Part shown: positions 57,915 to 64,000 of the stretch, one piece after another
How positions within the stretch are numbered: position 1 is the first letter of the stretch
How the letters are laid out: every line of letters begins with the position of its first letter
Assembly: GCF_000264905.1 (NCBI RefSeq)
Contig: NW_006763151.1
Coordinates: forward strand, 369,643 to 433,642
Direction: 5' to 3'
Origin: Stereum hirsutum FP-91666 SS1
Taxonomy: Eukaryota; Basidiomycota; Agaricomycetes; Russulales; Stereaceae
DNA length: 64,000 nucleotides
Notes under the pieces: model-generated
Database searches by the model: none
Told to the model about the DNA's origin: nothing
Seen by the model: the letters and a program-made list of their open reading frames with translations, nothing else
Position numbers and translations under genes: made by a program

Positions 57915-58460
57915 GGCACCTAGCAAGCCGGATAGGGTGTAGAGATGGATGTGAAGCAGGGCAGCGAGACGTGCACAAGCGCTCCGATTCGCGCTCGTTA
58001 TAAGTATACAAATCGTACGGAGTAGAATATCATTTTTCAAGGGGGTTCTAGTGTGCTATTCGGCCGTTTACGGCGCCCTAAACATGATGAGGGCGACGCT
58101 CTATGAACTCGATGACTTTAATTTGACCATATTGCTTGAGCAACGTCGAGACCACGGCTCCGGGACAATACACATCACTTCATCGTAAGCATCTCGGAGG
58201 ACATCACCTCGGAGGGCACGAACAAGGGCACCCGGCAAGTTACAAGACACGGTAAGGACGTTGATGGACAATCACGAGCAAGTGGCCGCAAGCAGTTGAG
58301 ATAGGGCCTTGAAGACAGATAATCACGAGCAAAATGGTCGGATGGTGCGAAGGCCAATTGATAACGCCTATTCCGTATATGTGGGCTCAGTGCCGTCGGG
58401 CGATCCATTGTGATGATGAGTCTAAGCCAAGTCCAAGCCTTCTCTAGCCTTCGGGCCCAT
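57915..58460. promoter_or_regulatory. Promoter region of the PDR transporter
   Basis: GTTATAAGTATAC (57997-58009) lies about 85 bp upstream of the transporter ATG. No coding signal in the remainder. PDRE-type zinc-cluster sites were not identified by eye. Confidence 0.4.
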
Positions 58461-58467
58461 CTCGACG

Positions 58468-59410
58468 TTGTACGATGGATTTGCAAGACCCGGTATGACC
58501 CGAGTGCCACACCAGGAGCAGGAATTGGACAATGCAGAAAATTGGGACTTTGAACAAGAGTTGCGGAAGTGGAGACAGCTGCAATGGAGATGGGGTCGAC
58601 AACTGCAGATATTTCCTGTGCACAGGTTCGTTATCGGTGACCTTAGGTTGTGGCGAGCTCAAGTTGAAGCAGAACTTAGAAGGTAATTTCAAGTGGCAGC
58701 CGTAGGACCATGACACAAAACCACGTGGTAGCCGGCAATTGCCGAAGAGAGTGTCAGGACTTAGGACTCCGACGCGACGCGGCGATCCTCGTTCGACCCA
58801 ACCGTCACGTACCCTGCTCTGGAGACTATTCACCCGTCTGTGTTCGAACATTGTCATGGCTACTACGCTTATCTTGCCTACGCCGAACCAGACGGGAATC
58901 TTGCAGCTCATCTCAGGCAAAAGATTGCGGGAGCCAATGAACATGCCTCACCTTCGCCATCTCCGGCATGGAGGACACGTTGGGCCGGTTCTGCTTTGGC
59001 TCATTTACAAGGGTGGCCAGCAAATTTTCGATGGCGACACGTTGCGCAATAACTCATGACAACGTTTGACTCCGGGAACGGTTTTTTGGTAACCGGCCTC
59101 ACAAAGGTGGATCTTATGAAGCCCACACTCACCCAGGCCGCGAAAGTCTAGTTCACTCCCGAGGGCTGATGGCACTGGTCAGCCTCGGTTGGCGACGAGG
59201 AGATAACATATGTATCTTTGGACGACAAGCTCAATGGCGTCAGGTCGACGTCTCACGACGGAATACTTATCCCTGCCATCGAGCCCTGCGCTCTCGATCC
59301 GATCGTCGAGGAGCAACGAACATAGATTTGATGGAAGCGACCACCGAGAGGCAGACGAAGGTGATCGCCATTTCGAGCACGGAGTTTACGACTATGGTGA
59401 CCTGTTCTAA
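58468..59410 (+). CDS. Possible hypothetical gene, exon structure unresolved
   Basis: A charged frame beginning near 58495 (MTRVPHQEQELDNAENWDFE, then LRKWRQLQWRWGRQLQI) ends ...VEAELRR at a GTAATT donor near 58682 and can splice to ECQDLGLRRDAAILVRP. Another open segment reads FEHCHGYYAYLAYAEPDGNL. A segment ending at 59410 (RSNEHRFDGSDHREADEGDR, then YDYGDLF) looks like an acidic C-terminus. I could not connect them in one frame. The W/R/Q/E-rich segment is typical of fungal coiled-coil-like hypothetical proteins. The minus-strand frame 58444-58944 is judged a shadow. Confidence 0.32.
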
Positions 59411-60176
59411 TTACAAACTTATCTTCGTTAGCCACTTCGCCCTCGTCTCCAGGCCCCTTCACATTCCCTCGACTCGTCCTCAGTGCTCACTCACGCATTG
59501 CACAAGCCATCTGTATCCGTCCGTCGCGCTCTCTATCTTCGCCCACGATTTAGACGTCGCATTAGAAGCGTTGATCATGTATCACAGTCCTGTCCTCATT
59601 TTTGTTTATATCCCCCAGTTGTGTTTTGAACCATCCTACCCTCTCACACCATCCCTACTCCTAGAATACTCACAACCTTATGTCCCATATTCGGTGCGCT
59701 CGATGGCGTTGCCTCTGGTCTGCCTGCGTTCAATATCATGCTGCTTACCTGTACAAACTTATTGTATGTATAAGACATCGCGGTATTTTGATATGTACGG
59801 GATCGACAGCTTCCTCAGGCTCAAGAGCTTCCTTGTGCCTGTTCATGAACGGAGAACTTGCCTCGGTTCAGACATCTTGAGAGATCAGCGAGGAACTGAT
59901 TGTTGTTGAATGACGACGATGTTATTTCTGCTACGTTATGAAGAATTTACAGATGTCCACGACTCGTCCAGACGAGAAGTAAGTTAGGTATATACAGCTG
60001 TCGCGAACCAGCCACGGTAAAGTAATCAATACTACGTTCCACGGAAACCTTCAAAGAAAAAAACCACCGACTGGGAAAATTTCATCCCTTGCATCATATC
60101 CTACATTGTTCCAAAAAGACTCTCTAGGACTCTTCATCGTCCTCTCCAACCACTCTCACTTCCGCCCCACTCAACT
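59411..60176. other. Intergenic region
   Basis: A pyrimidine-rich plus-strand frame runs through to 59909 but has a T/L/S-biased composition and no motif. It probably reflects the 3' flank of the neighbouring genes. Confidence 0.4.
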
Positions 60177-61554
60177 TTACTTATGCATAATTGTCATCAA
60201 CCTTCCCTGAACCGGCTTCTCCTCCTCCTCGATCCCACTCTCGGTCACGCTCCCCAAGCTCCCACCGCTCCTTGCCTTCTGCTCCTGCTTCAACCAGTTC
60301 CCCGCGGCAACTGCGATCGCGCCCGCGGTCTGCACGGCGTGGCTCGCGAGAATGGCACCACCGGCTCCGACGTGCAGGGCAGGGATGGCGGGGAGGGTGC
60401 CGACGGTGATGAGAATAGCGGCGGCGGCGGACATGGCTTTGGGATGTTCGGAAGAGAGGAAGTCGAGAGCGTTGGTAGCGTTGAGGAGCCAAAGGGGAGC
60501 TGAAGTCGTCACGGTGGTGACTGTTCACATAACACGACACAAGCAAAGAGAAAACGAAAGTGAGCAAACAGCATAAAACGTGGTCGAAGCTATAGCATGA
60601 AAGCACGCACCCTCTCCGGGGGTTTGAGCAGGAGTCGTGGAGACGGAGTTGGGGCCAGATGCAGCTGGGGTGGAAGCTGGCGAAGACTTCCAGTTCCAGA
60701 TCGAACTTTCACTCTTGGGCTCTTCAACTATCTGAGTCGATGTCACCGTCGAGTTCGAGGACGGGGTCCTTGACAGCCAGCTCTTGATCTGACTCGTGCC
60801 GACACCTGGGCTGGGCTCCGGACTAGCAACAGACGAGGCATCCGATGTGCTCATGGTCGACGAACGCCGGGGCGCCTTCGGGGGAACAGCCGGAGGTTGG
60901 TCGTCGGAATAAGAGTTGGCGCGAGAGCTGGAACGACGGAATTTAGAGGGAGGGGGTCGTTGTTGGTCAGGGACGGGCGGGAGACCTTGTTTGACGTCTT
61001 TGGCTTGGGATTTGGCGATGGTTGATTTGGACTCGACCTTGTCCCAGTCATCGGTCTCCTTCTCAGCGCGGCCACCGACGATCCACCAGAGACCCGAGGG
61101 TTTGCTTTGAACCTTGATGGATTCCGTCTTGGACTCCTCGAGCTCCCCTGCAGTGACAAGACCAAACAGCATCGCCAGACCACAACATCGTCAGATGAAA
61201 GAGAAGAGAAAAGAAGGTAGAGTGGTACTCACAGCCCATGTTTCTCATCGCGACCTTGAACTTCTTCCAGTTCCATCGATACTTCCCTTCCCCGCCATGC
61301 ATCCTGACCAACACGGCCTTCAACTCGGTCAACCTTCCCTTCGCCTTCTCGCCGAGGAAGTACTGGCCGACTTTATGCCAGTACTCCTTAGGCACCTTGC
61401 GCTCGATGCAGCCAGCCTTGATCTTGTCCAGCCATTCATCGACGGGAGGGTCCTTGGATGGGTTGCCGTAGAAGATGGGGAGTGGTGCCGACCAGGATTC
61501 GAGTATGGGTTGGAGGTCCAATGGCTGGGCCTTGAACGATTCGAGAATATTCAT
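60177..61554 (-). CDS. Conserved-looking fungal protein of unknown function with hydrophobic C-terminus
   Basis: Three exons (61554-61233, 61147-60611, 60520-60177) close exactly on 400 codons. The N-terminal 110 residues form a compact domain (LQPILESWSAPLPIFYGNPS, then PVDEWLDKIKAGCIERKVPK and YRWNWKKFKVAMRNMGW). I recall this pattern as common in Agaricomycete proteomes, without a function. The middle is a long S/P/K-rich disordered linker including SGLWWIVGGRAEKETDDWDK and PPAVPPKAPRRSS. The C-terminus has Ala/Gly-rich hydrophobic helices (AAAAILITVGTLPAIPALHV, then GAGGAILASHAVQTAGAIAV) before an acidic tail. These could be membrane-inserting or oligomerising. The gene is minus-strand, with a TTATAA element about 105 bp upstream. 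Confidence 0.78.
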
Positions 61555-62747
61555 AGTGATAATTAGAGAGTCTACAGCAAGTGATCAGGATGTTCGAAAA
61601 GTGGGTTGTGGGTGGATGTTGAGAGTCGTGCAGGGTTGGTGTCAGGGAGAACTCGTGACTTTATAACGAGAGGATTTGTCGTGGACCCGGTAGGTTGGCC
61701 ACGAGTTATCGCTGCAGATCAAGAAGCTTCTTGACACGCACGTAAATAGAATGATCACTGCGACCAAAGAGAACAACCGCCGAGAATTCGACGGTCGTTT
61801 GGGGAAAGCAAAGGTTATCGAGGGATGGAAGCAAGCACAAGACACAGTGGTGATGCGAGCAGAAACACAGCGAGGGGTGCTTGCTGCTAGATTCGGTGAG
61901 CCCTTTATAATATTCTAACAGGGTCCGCCTCGTTGCGAGGGTATGCACAATACCGCGAGGGAAGCGCAACCGGACGGAGGGCTGCGTAAGTAGTCGATGT
62001 CGTCCTGGTCCGCACTTACTAACGTTACACGCCGAGAAAAGGCTGTGATACGGGAGTTGTGATCCGTAGGAACGCATCCAGATTGAAGTTCGTGGAGCGG
62101 GGTGTGCTGAGAAGTTCATTTGTGGCGTCCTGACGGTTAACTGAGCAAAGCAGCGAGGGGGCATGGGGAAGAAGCCCATACCCTCCGTTCCACTCTCTGA
62201 GGGGAAGTCACAAGCGGCATATAAACAGATAGGATATATAGCAGACCGAAGCAGCTGCCCTTTAGCACGAACGCAAACAGCTCGCGGTTCCAGGGTGTGG
62301 TCCAGTCGATCATATCCTCCATGCCTCCTCCGCACCTCGACATGGACTAGGGCCCGGACGTCTCGAAAGAGGCAAAGTCGGCCAAATCACCACGCAACAT
62401 GCAGGGTTCAAGGACATTTGACAACCCCAAGAGAACACCAGGAAATCCAGTCTAGCTACACGCCATAGGTGTGCTTTTGAAGGCAGTGTAACCAGCAGGT
62501 CGAGCAGCTCGTAGCACCTCGTCCACCTAGTGAGCAAAAGCTGGCCATTGTTTCAACCCTGAGGAAGAATATCAGGATCAGACACATTTCTTCAAGGTCT
62601 TGAAGTGGTCGTAGTGGTTGTTCGTGAAGATGGGGATGTCGGCCACCCCATTTGGACAAGGGATGCCCCTCCCCAGCCGTGGCTGCGCGTCATCCCTTTC
62701 GTTCTCGGACCTACTCTCGCTCTTACTCTCATCTTCCTCCAAGCGCT
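61555..62747. other. Shared upstream region between divergent genes
   Basis: Between the starts at 61554 (-) and 62748 (+). A 209-codon minus-strand frame (61706-62335) is open but C/H/R/S-rich, without splice context or motif, and overlaps promoter-like sequence; not called. TTATAACG at 61661 serves the 61554 gene. Confidence 0.45.
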
Positions 62748-63719
62748 ATGGCACCCCAACCAAGTACAGAGCAGAATTTCCGCTCTAATCTCTCTCAATT
62801 CCGATGGGCTCAAGGCAACAATGACGATTCACAACAAACTCAAGCCAGCCAACAGTCGAGTAACCCGTTCTCAAGGTTCTATAACGCGGTCGGAGGCGCC
62901 TATATACCCTTACGCTCGACGGATCGATCGAATGAGGATGAGGCATATTTCGCGCTGTCGAGATGGGAGAGGTGCGCTGCATTGGATTATTATACAGAGG
63001 TTGTACGAGTGTTGACGAGCAGAATTATGGGTGGGAATCGGTGTTAGACTGCTCGGGTTCCTGGGATGTTTAGCAGGAGCTGCTGTTTGCTTTGCGGTTG
63101 CATTCTTCACGCTACCATTGCTGGCTCTTCGACCGGCCAAGTTTGCTCTAGCTTTTAGGTATGAAACCCGCCCATCAAGTATCGTTATTGCCTTGTTAAC
63201 TGACAAGGGAAACGAATTCTCAGCTTGGGAAGTCTACTGGTCATGTTCGGGTATGTTAACATGTTGCGGTCAATCTCTTCGAGACGTTCATTCTATCTTT
63301 GTTTCGTCGCCCTAGTTTCTCCGTACTAATTGGACCAATAAACCACGCAAAACACCTCATCTCGAAAGAGCGACTGCCCTTCTCTATTGCTTACCTCTCC
63401 AGTCTCGGTCTCACGCTATATTTCGCTCTCGGAGTACGCGTCTCTCTTACATCGACCGTCCTCCCGTCAATTGAACGCCCGAGCTAACTGCCACACCTTC
63501 TCCTTAGCCACATTCCTACCTTGGCTCACTTCTATGTGCAGTCGTCCAGGTACGTCGTCTCCTGGCTATTGTGGCGCGCCACACCGGTTTAACACGTCGT
63601 GCATTCAGGTGGTCGCACTGGTATCATATATCCTTGCATATTTTCCCGGAGGTATCCAAACACTCCGTTTCGGTGGCCAGATGGCTCTCAGAGGAGCAGG
63701 CAGTCTCCTTCCTGTCTGA
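62748..63719 (+). CDS. SFT2: Vesicle transport protein SFT2
   Basis: Six exons (62748-62971, 63048-63158, 63224-63250, 63316-63433, 63508-63549, 63609-63719) close exactly on 210 codons, including a 27 nt internal micro-exon. The N-terminal 70 residues are polar (MAPQPSTEQNFRSNLSQFRW). Four membrane spans follow, with the SFT2 signature LGFLGCLAGAAVCFAVAFFT, then LALRPAKFALAFSLGSLLVM, FGFSVLIGP and AYLSSLGLTLYFALG. The end is ALVSYILAYFPGG. Known role: a Got1/Sft2-type tetraspan protein of the late Golgi that assists fusion of endosome-derived vesicles. Length and topology match the family. The upstream ATG at 62652 in the same frame is less likely, because residue 33 matches the usual start. 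Confidence 0.93.
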
Positions 63720-64000
63720 TCATGATTCATCCTCCTTGTGCGGCTCCTTGTCAAATACTTACTTTTACATACACTTACTATAGCATGCGGATTCTTTTCT
63801 CTGATTGTATACGGTTAATGGGGATCATCGTCATCAAAAATTGCTGCCTAATGTCAGGATGATTCTCACCAGGTATCACAAGTAGCATTTTGCAAGAAAG
63901 CACTTTTGCAGAACATAAATATGAGACTAACTACACGAACCCGACGATGTGAGAGATGCGGAAGGGTACACGGCCACCTTCACCCAGATATCTTACTTTT
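63720..64000. other. 3' flank of SFT2, no gene seen
   Basis: The final 281 bases hold the likely SFT2 terminator region (T-rich, AT-rich) and no supported frame. Confidence 0.5.

Noticed and set aside
58444..58944. 166-codon minus-strand frame
   Set aside because: The plus strand over the same bases gives more protein-like, W/R/Q/E-rich segments with possible donors; the minus frame looks like its shadow.
59411..59909. Continuation of a 246-codon plus-strand frame
   Set aside because: Pyrimidine-rich DNA gives an L/S/T/P-biased translation without domains; likely 3'-flank sequence.
61706..62335. 209-codon minus-strand open frame
   Set aside because: Biased C/H/R/S composition, no motif, no splice or promoter context; it overlaps the upstream region of two divergent genes.

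Overview
The window looks like nuclear DNA of a filamentous basidiomycete, most likely an Agaricomycete. Nearly every gene is split by 45-110 bp GT-AG introns, often several per gene. The recognisable proteins are typical of mushroom-forming fungi: a GH79 beta-glucuronidase, an F-box/LRR-type protein, a microsomal P450, a PDR-type ABC transporter, SFT2 and a Helitron. I cannot place the species. I assembled exons by eye from splice signals and frame continuity. Where a gene's lengths close on an intact frame I say so; elsewhere the limits are approximate.

Layout. 1-2.3 kb: 3' part of a secreted GH79 gene (minus strand, runs off the left edge). 3-34 kb: an accessory block of small, mostly unrecognised intron-rich genes. 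It contains six divergent members of one family with an F-box-like N-terminus and a nucleotidyltransferase-fold-like core (14.1-15.0, 15.1-16.1, 18.7-19.6, 20.8-21.9, 23.5-24.4 and 33.3-34.4 kb). Also here are an F-box/LRR protein (9.3-11.4 kb), a coiled-coil RING protein (17.5-18.3 kb), a coiled-coil protein beside it, and a protein ending in an RNase H1-type hybrid-binding domain (6.1-7.5 kb). At least four genes (22.0-23.2, 25.5-26.3, 27.0-28.6 and 29.6-30.5 kb) share a short GDxV-type motif and may form a second family.

34.5-40.8 kb: a long intact Helitron Rep/helicase gene whose stop lies about 130 bp upstream of the start of the last F-box/NTase-like gene, on the same strand. 42.0-44.6 kb: cytochrome P450. 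44.6-47.9 kb: largely empty. 47.9-49.2 kb: a phosphopantetheinyl-transferase-like gene that has lost a metal-ligand position. 50.1-51.4 kb: a kinase-fold gene with degenerate catalytic motifs. 51.9-57.9 kb: a full PDR/ABCG transporter. 58.5-59.4 kb: weak coding potential. 60.2-61.6 kb: a conserved-looking protein of unknown function. 62.7-63.7 kb: SFT2.

How the genes may work together. Both ends of the window hold ordinary metabolic, transport and trafficking genes. The 3-41 kb interior combines F-box-like, RING, nucleotidyltransferase-like and nucleic-acid-binding modules with a mobile element. That suggests a fast-evolving, lineage-specific ubiquitin/nucleotide-type module, but this is inference and no member's function is shown by the sequence.
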